In this document: positions 1 through 11,205 of the stretch, piece by piece
Position numbering within the stretch: position 1 is the stretch's first letter
Layout of the letters: each line of letters starts with the position of its first letter
Source: Cryptomeria japonica
Taxonomy: Eukaryota > Streptophyta > Pinopsida > Cupressales > Cupressaceae
Reading direction: 5' to 3'
Length of the DNA stretch: 64,000 nt
NCBI RefSeq assembly: GCF_030272615.1
Contig: NC_081406.1
Location: 118,140,847 to 118,204,846, forward strand
Notes under the pieces: generated by a model
The model's database searches: none
What the model saw: the letters and a program-made list of their open reading frames with translations, nothing else
What the model was told of the DNA's origin: nothing
Program-made: the position numbers and the translations under genes

Positions 1-1
1 G

Positions 2-632
2 ACTAGACCTAGCATTATTCATGTTGCGTGCATGGCTGCTAGATATCAAGATGATCTGAAAGAGTCATGTCACTATTGTAAAGAGGATATCTAGATACTT
101 GAAAGGAATTGTTGATTATGGTTTGTGGTATCCGAGGAATGATCATTTCATGTTATGTGCTTACACTAATGCTAATTGGGCTGGTGATGTTGATGACTGG
201 AAGAGTACCTCTGGTGGTGCATTATTTTTTGGTAAGAAATTTCTTTCATGGGCAAGTAAGAAACAAGATTCAGTTTCCTTATCTACAACTGAAGCTGAGT
301 ATATTATTTCTACTAGTAATTGCACTCAAGTAGTGTGGATGAAGAAAATGTTGAAGGATGTCGGAGTTATCTATGATAAGCCTATTGTCATATACTATAA
401 TAATTCCAATGCTATTAATATGTCAAAGAATCTGATGCAACAGTCAAAGACTATACATGTGTCAATCAAATATCACTTCTTCAGAGAAAAAGTCAATGAA
501 GAGGAAGTGAAGTCAGAGTATGTATCTACAAAGGAACAGATTGCTGATATTTTTACCAAACCTTTACCTACAAATACATTTTTCTATTTGAGAGACAAGT
601 TAGGGATATCCACCTCTCCTAATGAGAACTAG
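2..632 (+). pseudogene. Ty1/copia pol remnant: end of RT-connection plus RNase H
   Basis: This is the C-terminal end of a copia polyprotein, running off the left edge of the window. It starts in frame at base 2 with the Thr-Arg-Pro and Ala-Ala-Arg-Tyr-Gln segment that precedes RNase H. The frame shifts near base 65, where about two bases are missing, and resumes at Val-Thr-Ile-Val-Lys-Arg. The RNase H core shows Tyr-Thr-Asn-Ala-Asn-Trp-Ala (the usual Asp before Trp is Asn), then Ser-Thr-Thr-Glu-Ala-Glu-Tyr and Tyr-Tyr-Asn-Asn-Ser-Asn-Ala-Ile. The end carries the family hallmark Ala-Asp-Ile-Phe-Thr-Lys-Pro-Leu. The frameshift and changed acidic residues suggest a dead copy. Only the last ~210 codons are present. 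RNase H would degrade the RNA strand of the RNA/DNA hybrid during reverse transcription. Confidence 0.9.
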
Positions 633-953
633 ATGCATTGAGTTGCATCAATCCGATGGACTTCACAGTCCTATCTCTTTGTCCAGATTGATGAGTTGGT
701 GTTGCTCCTTTGGTGGAGTAGTCTATTGGATTGGTTGTGTGATTATGGTGGAGAGAATCATGATTTGTTTATCTAAGGGGGAGTTTATTTTTCTATTTTT
801 AAAATCTTTGGCATTATTGTCAAAGGGGGAGAGAAGCATGTGAAAATTTCTTTATCTACTTGATCTTAGGGGGAGTTTTCTAGACATGTTTTCTTTCTTT
901 GCATTTATTGTTTTTCACATTCAGATGTTGCCATCAATGCCAAAGGGGGAGAT
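633..953 (+). promoter_or_regulatory. Copia 3' non-coding region with four polypurine tracts
   Basis: Between the pol stop and the LTR lie four purine runs of the form A(A)GGGGGAG, at about 775-783, 822-831, 868-875 and 942-952. The last directly abuts the LTR and is the expected primer for plus-strand DNA synthesis. Multiplied polypurine tracts are a described trait of the Sirevirus lineage of Ty1/copia elements, so this points to that lineage. Confidence 0.75.
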
Positions 954-2289
954 TGTTGGATATATTGCTGCTAGGAAATGTTGTTGTCACTGATGTAAAC
1001 ATATTCCTGTGATTTATTATTCTGGTGTTTGTAGAATGGTTTATTAGAATAATGATTTCCTGTATGGAGTATATCTAGTATTATTATATCTTTTTGTATT
1101 GGTTTTGGTGATACAAGAAGCTTAAGTGATCATATTATATGATTCAGTTTGCAGTTTGTGTTTCTGATCAATGATTTGCAGAGTTTGGTATTTTCCCCAG
1201 TATATTCAGATGTGATTAGATCTCAAGCTAAGTTTTAAGGAAATTGTTTGGGATAGTCTTGTGTATCTTCATTTCATTTGGTTCATGATTTGGTACTCTA
1301 CAAGTTATCTTTTATCATGACAATTGCTTCTATTTGAGTGTTCTTGAGTTTCAGACATTGACAAATGAAGATTTGATAAGTGGTGTTGGTGCAGTTGTTA
1401 CTAATGACTCTAAAATTCTTATTGGTGTTTCCTAATTGTGTCCTATTTGTTTTGATGATCCACATTGATTGTTGTGCAATTTTTCGGTGATTTTGTTGAA
1501 CCGATGATGTTCTTTATGATATGTGGTTTTCCTGGTGGTACAGTGTGTTGCAATTGACCTTGGGATGATTACCAATGGTGATGAGCATTTGGAAATTTGA
1601 TTTGGGTCCATGTTATGTCATGTATATCATTATATTTGTTTGATGGTTGATCTTTATATCATGTAATATAATTTTGTAATTGTGAATTGAGGTTTTAGCC
1701 AACCTTGTTGTCAAGGTGATGAATTGTATAAATATGTGATATTGTCATGTAATTAATGTAAAATGGATGTGTCTTCATTATTAGAGAGTGGCGTATGAGA
1801 AAACAAGGATTTATCTTTTGGTATGATGTATTGAGTGGAGATTGGTGTTATAGAGAAGACATAAGTGCTTAACTGAAACTATCATTAGGCATTTGGAGAT
1901 GCTATCCTTTCAACTCATTCCTTCTGGATTGTTGTATGAATCTTGTTGTAAGTTAGTGAGACTTCCCTGAGGGTTGTATCCTTCTGGGTTATTATCTTTT
2001 GAGCAGTGAGATCTAGGTAGTGTGCCTGAATGCATGTGTATTCCCCATTATAACATTTACACATACTACTACAGAGTATTATCTTAGTGTGAGTAGGTGT
2101 ACATTGTATTTTTTCACTTAACCGGGCTTTCAATGTCAAAATCTTGGTGTTTTGTGTTGTGTTATCGACTTGATTATCTTTTTTGTTGCTATAGTTTATC
2201 AGATTTGTATTTGTAGTTAAGTTAGTAGATTTGGTGAAAAATGATTGACCGCCCCCCCTCTCAGTTTTCCTTCATTTTTGTTGCCAACA
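954..2289 (+). repeat. 3' LTR of the left-edge copia element
   Basis: The LTR begins TGTTGG directly after the polypurine tract and ends CCAACA, a perfect 6-bp terminal inverted repeat, giving a length of about 1336 bp. A pyrimidine-rich stretch just before the end (CCCCCCCTCTCAG) resembles the end of the second Sirevirus-like LTR in this window. The matching 5' LTR and the target-site duplication lie outside the window. ORFs inside it have no recognisable product. Confidence 0.8.
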
Positions 2290-3647
2290 CAACCATAACT
2301 AGAATAAATATTATTACACAAAATAAGCCACTCAGACTAAAAATGTTGAAGACATCTACTCCAAGAGAAAGAGGAGACCCAAATACATCACAATACATCC
2401 TTCCAAGATGAATCCAATGATCCACCCATGCTAACACCTTCCAAAGTTGACACCAAACATAACACATAGGTAAACAATAGAATTAATCAATTAGTTAGCC
2501 AAAAGATATCTTCCAATGGAAAATATACCATGCTTATCTTTGTACACCATGGTGCTCAACTGATAATAATATTCTAACTCATTCTCTAATGCATATTCAA
2601 ACAAAAAAGTATGATCCAAACAAGATAATCCAACCAAACATACTGAACCATAACAACACTAAATATGCCAAACATAATTTATCAACATAACTCACTTGCG
2701 GAATAGAAGCACCACTAGAGAAACATGCCGAAAATACCACACAAACCACATAACCGTGTCCACAAAACTGCAACATAAACTTCAATATATCCAAAGGCCA
2801 CCAAAGAATTTTTGGACCATTCTAAAAAACACCCTTACTATTAAACAACAATAATAACAAGCTTCTACAATCCACAAACTAGAAAACTAGTCAATGTGAG
2901 ACATTAAAAACACTTTCCTACATATTAAAATTACTACAACCAACACCAAAACATTATACTCAATTGCAACACCAAACACAAAACAAAGATATTCAGACCA
3001 AAATCCATTTGCAAAATTAAGTTTGACATCAATGACAACCATACAAACTCATATCCCCATCATGCATTATAGATGTACATGGATACCTACTATAGCTTTG
3101 TTTATAAGACCCATAATGCATCTCATATTACATGTTGCATATCTCTCTGAGTTTCACTTAAAGGGAGGGGTTGGTGTACATGTTTATATTGTGTACATTT
3201 ACTTAAGAAACATTAGGTAAAAACTTTTGTCGACATGCATTAGGTGGGAGTCAGTCACCATTCCCATGTTGATCTCATGTTCATCCTTGCTTTATATACA
3301 AGGTGCTTTGTACATAGTCTTAATCTCATTCACATCAATGTAGTTTATTGAACCCATAGCTTCTTGTCTTTTGCTTGTGAAGGTTTGGTTTCCAAGTCAG
3401 GCTCCTAGAATTTCTCACATTCACAAAATTTTCCTTTAACTATACTTTAATAGTTATAATTATTCATATATTTTAAAATAATTATCATAAATGATTTCAT
3501 TAATCTTTATTTTAATAAATTGATGATATTATCCTTTAATTTTTTAATATTCTTTTTAATATTTTAATCACTTTATTTCAATTAGATTTATTACATTTTC
3601 ACATTCTATGTTGTTTCAATTTCACTTTGAGAAAAAATCTGATAACA
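2290..3647. other. AT-rich stretch without genes; possible partial LTR at 3174-3427
   Basis: I recognise no coding domain on either strand. A purine run AAAGGGAGGGG at about 3160-3170 is followed by TGTACATG, then a TATA-like CTTTATATACAAG at about 3291, and CACATTCACA near 3427. That order resembles a polypurine tract followed by a ~250-bp plus-strand LTR. No partner LTR or target duplication was found, so this is only a suggestion. Confidence 0.3.
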
Positions 3648-4759
3648 GTAAGAAAAGTGACCCAATCAAGCCCCTTCTAAATTAACCTACTAAAAACCAC
3701 ACTAGAGCTTATGCAATGCCTAATGAAAAAATAAATTTTTAGGCTTCATTTATTGAGGATTTCATATTTCATTTGACACAAAAGTGATTCCTTAGTGGTC
3801 GACTAAAAGAAGGCTTAAATCCCTTGAATTCTAAGAGAGGCAATAATACTCCCAAAACAACTAGGTGAAAACTTTGGTGACCATCATTGAAAGAATAGAG
3901 AAAATCACAAAACAATTTTCCAATCATTAAATTAGAAGTTTTTGATGATACCAAATAGGAGAAATAGTGAACATGTGTGGTGACTAAGATTGTGGGGCAA
4001 GTTTTGAACTTACCATCTAAGAGGCTAGGCTATTCAGTAGTTGAGTTTTTTCTCAATCTTGATATCAACAACCTGCCAAATAGAAGGAGAAGTTTGAACA
4101 ACAAAGGATATTCTCACAAAGTAGAAAACAATCTATTTAATACCAAATTTATCTAAATAGCTTGATTTGTGTAGGAAAAATTGTCTATCATAAAGAATGA
4201 GAAAAAAATCATTAACAAAATGACCATTGACTAGCTAACGATGAAAATTGGGAAGAGAAATCCCCTTTACTAGAGATTAAGAAATCGTATCAACTAAAAG
4301 TTTGTCAAAAGCTTCAATAGTGAGCACATTGAGAGATGGAGCAATAAGACAATGTTGCCAAATAGAATGGAAAAGTCCAAAAGATTGATATTTTAGAACA
4401 TGTATTAATCTATGTAAATATACACTACAATGTAATAGAAAAAAACACATCATAATAGGAAAACAAAAATTGGAAAGAAATGGAAATCCATTGACACTAA
4501 AATCAACTCTTTAATAATTCTTTGTTAGTAAAGAAGCATGAAGACACTTAATATATAACTTTGAACTCTCAAAACAAACTATACTCTTATCACACACTCT
4601 TAGTACTTAGTCTTATTGAAAATATGAATTAAAATTTTCTCTCTTTCAAGAAAAAGTCAACAAATGCAAAAGTAGTCACATTGATGGCTGTGGAGGTGTC
4701 AATACAAAAGGAAGATGAAAATGGGATTATGTAAGTCCTAAACAAATTTGGTACACTTG

Positions 4760-4979
4760 TGTAAAGTAGCAATGTAAACTACAACAACCGAAGAATAATA
4801 GAAATATCTATATTGCAAAGATAAAGAGGTAATACATTATCATCATGTGGTTCAATCATTACATCCAATGTATTGGCTTTATAAAGCCATTATTCTCATA
4901 CAAAAATAATTTTTGGGAGTGAACTATCTAGCCAATTAACCTAATTTTATTTATTAAATGTAAACCTTATTTCCTAACA
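4760..4979 (-). repeat. LTR of the TRIM-like element (3' LTR in element orientation)
   Basis: This copy is about 88% similar by eye to 6365-6589. It contains a 16-bp perfect palindrome TGGCTTTATAAAGCCA at 4874-4889, centred on a TATA-like core, which could be the promoter. Confidence 0.85.
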
Positions 4980-5310
4980 ACCCCCTTAAGGTTTACATTA
5001 TCAAAAATACAAAAACTACAAAGAAAATATTATTAAATGTAAACTTTATTACCTAACAACCCCCTTTAAGGTTTACATAATGAAGAAAAAAAAGAACAAA
5101 ACTATATCAGCATTGACCTAAAATTCTAGGTCTAGGCAAATGTTTGAAATCTCCAACTCTCTTTTTTTGTTAGCATCAGACTAAACTTCCTGGTCTAGGC
5201 AAATATCAGGAATCTCCAATTCTTCATCAGCATCAACCTAAAGTTCATGGTCTAGGTAAATGAATCTTCAACTTTGCAACAGGATCAACCCAAACTCCTC
5301 ATGTCTGGGT
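4951..5310. repeat. Short tandem duplications inside the TRIM-like element
   Basis: The LTR-end plus purine-tract junction at 4951-5000 is repeated imperfectly at about 5029-5082, both containing CCTAACAACCCCC and AAGGTTTACAT. From about 5105 to 5310 there are four degenerate copies of a ~60-bp unit, recognisable by the recurring GGTCTAGGCAAAT and ATCTCCAA segments. The repeats have no evident coding function. Confidence 0.65.
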
Positions 5311-6351
5311 AAAAAAACTGATTATCAAACACACAACTATCGATAATTAGTTTTTTAAATGAACTTTCCATAGACCAACAAGTCACCAATTTTGTGGATT
5401 CAAAAATCCACACACTAAAATACCAATGCATGTCCCCTCTTTCTCCTAAAAGGTCTAGCAATAAAAAGATGCTTCTCATGCAATGTATCATCTCTGAACA
5501 AGAAGCTACTTTAGTATGATAGATTGCCTCCAGCCTCCATTTCCTCCAATTTCCAATATTATATTTCTTTGCATTCTATATGCATCAGATTCTCCAATAA
5601 CACAAGCATGTGAATTTTTTAAATCTTTACCAAACATAGCATGGATAACTTTCATAACACAAATATTTGATGTCATATTGAGACAAAATAATTTATGACC
5701 TTAGTCCAAAAAAAAGAAGCTAGAAAGTAATAATTTTAGAACCTTGTATAATGTTGGCTTTTGAGGATACCTCCTATAACCCTTTGTACATCATGTTTTC
5801 TTATACCTTTTATTTTATTTTTGCTTTATTTTGACAACTTTAAATTCTACTAAAAAATTAGATATGATACTGGCTACTATTCTACTACCATATGAGACTA
5901 AAAACACAATGAAGAGAATGAAAACTATTAAAAACTATTTAAGTGCCTCAACAAAACTTCAATTTTATTTACTTATTTTATGTTGCAGATGTGTTTTTAT
6001 GCACCTATCATCATCACTTCTCATCTTCCCTAAACTCCACTCATGATGCCTATTTCCACATTGCACTAACACAAAATCTCTCTTTTTCTTTACTTCCAAA
6101 ATGCTTTCCTTTCATCCTAATGGGCCAGCAAATACATACTAAATGCTGAGAAAAAATCCACTTCACACTTATTTTGATATCACTCTCATCAAATAATTTG
6201 AATGTTTTTATCTTTTCCAAATGTTATTTCTACAATCAATCTCCCTTATACAACTTTCAATGCTTCAAGTGCTTGCAACTAGTCTTCCATTTTAGAATGC
6301 CTGGCAAGATCTCTTTAGCATTTTAATCTAACACACATAGAGATTCATAAT

Positions 6352-6363
6352 GCTCTTGTACCA
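6352..6363 (-). promoter_or_regulatory. Primer-binding site of the TRIM-like element
   Basis: On the minus strand this reads TGGTACAAGAGC and lies one base inside the LTR. It matches the usual initiator-Met tRNA site TGGTATCAGAGC at 9 of 12 positions. It is either a mutated site or one for another tRNA. Confidence 0.65.
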
Positions 6364-6364
6364 A

Positions 6365-6589
6365 TGTAAAGGAGAAATGTAAATAAAAACAACAGAAGAA
6401 TAATAGAAATATTTACATTGCAAAACTAAAGAGGTAATATATTATCATCATATGGTTCAATCATTACATCCAATGTATTGGCTTTATAAAGCCATTATTC
6501 CTATACAAAACTAATTTATGGGAGTGAACTACCAAACCAACTAACTAACCTAATTTGATTTATTAAATGTAAACCTTATTTCCTAAAAA
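6365..6589 (-). repeat. LTR of the TRIM-like element (5' LTR in element orientation)
   Basis: Partner of 4760-4979, with the same palindrome at 6479-6494. Its boundary at 6589 is blurred by an extra A where TAACA has become TAAAAA, just before the ACTTG target duplication. Confidence 0.85.
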
Positions 6590-6869
6590 ACTTGAACCCA
6601 TATGACTAGATTTATCTCTTATTTTCATAGAGTTGTTTTAGGGGTGTTGAGGGTCTAGACCTCCAGGAATTTGTCTTTTGTATTGAAATTTGGGCTTCAA
6701 CTTTCTTAGTCGCAAGGATCTAGACTGCCCATTTTGTTGGCTGGCGGTTTCTACTTGAATTTGTAGATGAATTAGCTGATTTAAAATTCATAGAACATAC
6801 TTCAATTAGTCTTGTTTTAATATGGAAAAACTAAAATCAAATGGAAATATAGCTAAGATTCAAGAAAAC

Positions 6870-6967
6870 CTTTAGTAAAGTTTGGTCACTAGTAGAGTTT
6901 ATAACATCACCCTCAGCAATGCCTTTGTGGTGATGTACCGTCAAGTATTCCAAACATAATCTACCCC
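6870..6967 (-). pseudogene. Conserved 98-nt exon of an unidentified gene, copy A
   Basis: On the minus strand a 98-nt stretch is bounded by an acceptor-like TGCAG and a donor-like GTTTTC. It keeps the same length and open frame as its copy-B partner at 39367-39464. The peptide begins Gly-Arg-Leu-Cys-Leu-Glu-Tyr-Leu and contains His-His-Lys-Gly-Ile-Ala-Glu-Gly and Asn-Ser-Thr-Ser-Asp-Gln-Thr. I do not recognise the family. Conserved length, splice-like borders and an open frame in both copies argue for a real former exon, but the rest of the gene was not found. A second block of similar frame, around Lys-Trp-Ala and Lys-Lys-Val-Glu-Ala-Gln-Ile-Ser, lies downstream at about 6610-6760 and carries a stop codon here. 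Confidence 0.35.
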
Positions 6968-7455
6968 CTGCATTAAAAAATAGAAGATCATTAAAACAAT
7001 TTTTAAGTAATAGAAACCAGTACTTGCTTTCTTTCGTATGCAAATTGATAACTAGAACTAATCAACCATGCAAGCTTTTTAAATGATAGCAAAGAAAGTG
7101 AAACTGTTTTTCAACAATGGTATGTTTTAGATTTTTTTTAGGGTGGCTAAGCACTAATTTTTTTATTTATTTTGGGGGCAAGGGTAAGGTCAAGTTTAGT
7201 TTACTAGTGTTTCAAGTCAAATATGACGGTACTTATAAATATTTATTATTTGTATAATTTTTCTAGTTGTAAATTGTGATTAAATATTCATTGGATATCC
7301 AAATTTAAAATTTAAAAAACAAATTTGAAATGTATAACACCTCTTTTTATTTCCATTTTATATTTAACTAGCCTTCATATTATTCTCAATTCTTCACAAT
7401 TAAATTCCTTATATCAAACTCGTCTACTAAAACCAAGTCACAACTATAAAGCATC

Positions 7456-7463
7456 TATATAAG
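7456..7463 (+). promoter_or_regulatory. TATA box conserved in both duplication copies
   Basis: TATATAAG at 7456-7463 aligns with TATATAAG at 40033-40040. In both copies it is followed by a CT-rich segment (CTCTCTAC) and a ~500-bp leader that ends at the conserved exon starting at 7956. This layout suits the core promoter of the duplicated gene fragment. Confidence 0.5.
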
Positions 7464-7955
7464 CCCATTGATCTCTCTCTACTTTTACCTCTTGATGCGT
7501 CTTCAAACTCTTTAAGATCTGGCGAGATGATCATGTGTTGGGTATATATCACAAGGAAGTTAGACGACTTATATAGATGTAATTTTGCGAAAAAAAATTA
7601 AAATGCAATGAAAAGCTTGACGACGTGGAAAGCTCTTAACCGCCACAAACCATTTTTTCCGTTTGATAACCCAATTCAAAGTTACAACTAAATTCAAAGT
7701 TTAGTCTTATGATTATTTCGCATCTTTAATGATGATTCTAATCCATTCTTTATGAAGATATATGTCGAAGTAGCAGGAATCAAATACATCTTTGATTTTC
7801 TTTAATGAAAAACAATTAAATCTGATTTTCAATTAATTAATAAATATCCTCAAAGATACATTCTGATCTACTATATGTCTTCCTCTATATTTAACATTAT
7901 TCTTCTCCCCATATATTAAAGTAAGTGCATGCTTAGTAATTTTTGGATTTAAGCG

Positions 7956-8529
7956 ATGAGCGAAACCTCGTACTCTAAGCTGTCATCAACTGATTTCCAT
8001 GGAGGCTTAACAGAGAAACCACTTGTGATTGTCGGCAAACACTTTCGGCTTCAAGCTATTTTACTACAGAAAAAACAACTCTTCAGGTAATAAATACAGT
8101 CAGTATTTTGTTCTCTTTCTCTGGTGTGTAGTTGTTGATTACTTTAGTCTCTCCTACAGTAAGCAGAAAAAACAAAGTGCTTACCTTTAGGAGTACATTT
8201 AGAAATTCACCACATCATTTGGTCATGGTGCCATTTGTGTGCTGTCACTTTTCTCATTTCTATCCCACTCTTGATATCACTAAGGTTTGTCTTAATATAT
8301 CCACTCTTTTAATGCACCTCCAAATTGAGATTTTAATAGTATTGCTTATCCTTTATAAATAATAATAAATAATAATAACATATCTCCATGCTTTTTTACA
8401 TACATTTGTACATATATACGAGTTGGCAGACCAGATTACCTTTTGTTGGTGGACAATGATGGTATATTGGAAATTGGGAAGGCCAACGTTTTTAGTGATA
8501 TGGATGAAATTGGGAATTGCTCTCATTGA
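7956..8529 (+). pseudogene. Unidentified two-exon gene fragment, copy A
   Basis: Exon 1 (7956-8086) begins Met-Ser-Glu-Thr-Ser-Tyr-Ser-Lys and includes Lys-Pro-Leu-Val-Ile-Val-Gly and His-Phe-Arg-Leu-Gln. It ends at a CAG/GTAATA donor. A 343-bp intron leads to an AG acceptor at 8428-8429. Exon 2 continues in phase through Leu-Leu-Leu-Val-Asp-Asn-Asp-Gly-Ile-Leu-Glu and stops at 8527-8529, giving about 75 residues. The copy-B counterpart keeps the same splice sites and phase. I do not recognise the product. The second exon has the look of a beta-strand segment ending in Asp-x-Asp-Gly. It could be a truncated first part of a longer gene. It lies downstream of the conserved TATA box, and no further exons were convincing. 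Confidence 0.45.
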
Positions 8530-9119
8530 TGGAGAGTATCGGATATGGAAAATGCAGTCACTAAAACAAAACAATATTCAAACTTCTTGTAAGTATGCTG
8601 TCAAGAATTGTAACTGTGCTCATATCTTCATGGAAAATTGTAGCTAGAAGATTGAAATAGTGTGAATGTGCTTTTTTTCTAAAATAAAATCTATAATTAT
8701 TTATGGGTGATATTAATTGTTAATTATTATACTTATTTTATAAATTCTATATAAATAATGTTGAGAAATCATTTTCAAGATGTCTATTTCATTTAAATTA
8801 CATGGATTTATGAAACATAATAGTTCTTAATGTCATGTCCACCCTATACAAATATAAATGGTCATGAACACGCTGTCACTAATTTTTTGTTTTGTTGTTA
8901 TCATTTCTGTTGTTTAGAATGGTGTGTCCTTATTCTAAATACATGTATAAATATGTAGATTTTTCTAAATATAGCTATGTTAGTAACATTCATAATCTCA
9001 ATGTATAAATAAATATGATCTATTATTCATCAATAATTTAGTTGTAACATCTTATTTTAAGATAATACTTATACATTTAAATAATTAAAATGTAACTTAT
9101 GTGCCCTCGAAACATAATA

Positions 9120-10370
9120 TTACACCTTTTAATTGTTTAATTATCAAGCCTTTGATAAGCCACCTTCACATATGTGACAAAAAATAATTTTTTTGACATA
9201 AATTTACATTTTAAATTCTTTATTATTTACATTTTAATTGTTTTATTATTAAGTGTTTGATAAGTCGCCCTTTCATACATGACAACCCTTACACTTGTTA
9301 ATCACCATTTCAACTTTACATTAATTAGTTGACCACTTACAATATAAACTATGAAGCAAAAATAACACAAAAAAATAGAATATCAAATATTAGAGTTGAT
9401 AAATATATCCCTTACACCTGTAAACAACCATTGTACCTTTATATTAATGGGATGACCACTTACAAAATAACCAATGTAGCAAGAAAAATAAAAAAAAATA
9501 ATTAAAATATTAAAGATTAGGGATGAAACATATAGCTCCTACACCTGTCAATTAACATTGAAACTTTATAATAATGGGATGACCACTTACAATATAATCA
9601 ATGATGTAAGAAAAATATGAAAATAAATAGAAAATTAAAGACATCATCATCAAGATTTATTTTTTTTCTTATAACTTATAGTACATTTCTATATTCTCTT
9701 TATGTCATCCACCCTTTCTCATAAAAAAATTAAAATTCTCATGTTAATATTGATTATATCAATCAAAATCTTTTTTGAAAATAGTAGCATATCTTAATAT
9801 ATATATAAAAGTAATACATACATACATATCTATATATGTGTACATATGTAGGTTTACTACTTACTATTTTATATGATTACAATTTAAAAAATTACATATA
9901 TGTATGTAATATTACTCTTAAAATATGAGATAAATATTAACTATAGTTATGTGATGTATATATAGATTAATGCTTGTATATTTAGAGAAGAATCTTATTA
10001 TTATTTTAACATAGTATTCTTAATTTTCTTGACATAAATCTACTTTTTAATTGTCTAAATATGAAGTTCTCAATAAGACATGCTTATATACATTGATATG
10101 ATTATTCCTATAATTATAAACAACCCATTGCACCTTTATATCAATGAGATGACCACTTGGAATATAAACAAAGAAGTAAGAAAAGCATTGTAAAAAATAA
10201 AATATTAAATATTAGGGTTGAAACATATATCCCCTAAACCTGCAAATGAATGTTGCACATTTATATTGATAGGATAATCACTTAGAATCTAACCAATGAA
10301 GCAAAAACTATATGAAAAGTAAATTAAAAATTAAAGATTAGGGTTAAAGAATATGTTTACAATTGATCTT
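9120..10370 (+). repeat. Array of ~125-bp repeats, copy A
   Basis: A monomer carrying CACCT...TTATATTAATGGGATGACCACTTACAATATAA...AATGAAGCAAGAAAAA recurs with the GACCACTTAC core at 9331, 9454 and 9581, and in weaker form at about 10151 and 10275. Spacings are 123, 127 and 124 bp, with a 570-bp interruption between the two clusters. Each cluster is preceded by a TTTTTGACATAAATTTAC unit. The same 3+2 arrangement occurs twice in copy B. There is no coding capacity; it is probably an old tandem repeat or part of a non-coding element. Confidence 0.7.
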
Positions 10371-11019
10371 TAAGATTCAATTTTTTATCTTTCAACTTTA
10401 AAATATCGTTTTATATTGTCTTATTATCATCCCATTTTTTAAAACATAGATTATCCACCACTTATGTCATATATGAATATATATTGATTAAGCCAATCAA
10501 ATGTATTTGAAACCCATATTTATCTTCACACACATTTAATTATACTACAAATTATAAATATATGCATTAAAATTTAAAATAATTACATAGAAATAATAAT
10601 ATTAGTCTTACATATTAAGTACTATTACTCATATATAATGATTATATTTAAATATTTTTTATTTGGTGGTCTCAATTTTATAATATGGTTCGAGCTTAGA
10701 AAGGCTACTTATGAGAGGATCTCTTATCAATGACTTTTTCACCATGACGACTATTGAGGGGCCTCAGTCCCAAATAAATTGCCACCTTGCTCCAACTTGT
10801 GGGAACAATGGTCTAGTGATGACCCACAACTTGTGAGCACAATGGTCTCATAAAGGTCCATAGGCCGTGACCACAAAAACTTAGAAAATACAAACTACTA
10901 ATGAGAACATAAAGGAACCTAGTCTACAAGCTTAATGAACCAATGAACCAATTGGAGTGTGAACCTTTATGACAACCACACCAATATTGTGACTTGACCA
11001 TACTAATTTTCTATTGACA

Positions 11020-11122
<103 letters not shown>

Positions 11123-11205
11123 ATATACCAATCTAAAGGTTATTTCAACAACTATATCCTTTCTTAACATATATACTTCTAATAGATACGTAACTTGTAA
11201 ACACC

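Larger units (their letters stand above)
4760..6589 (-). mobile_element. Small non-autonomous LTR retrotransposon (TRIM-like), minus orientation
   Basis: Two direct repeats of 220 and 225 bp (4760-4979 and 6365-6589) bound a 1.39-kb interior and are flanked by a 5-bp target-site duplication ACTTG (4755-4759 and 6590-6594). In minus orientation the LTR starts TGTTAGGAAATAAGG and ends in CA. It is followed by a primer-binding site TGGTACAAGAGC, and the other LTR is preceded by a purine tract CTTAAGGGGG. No gag or pol domain is visible inside, so it would depend on proteins from other elements. The corresponding site in copy B, near 39105, lacks the element. Confidence 0.88.

Noticed and set aside
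2261-2794. Two minus-strand frames with apparent membrane segments
   Set aside because: The first overlaps the end of a copia LTR. Both are explained by T-rich composition on the minus strand.
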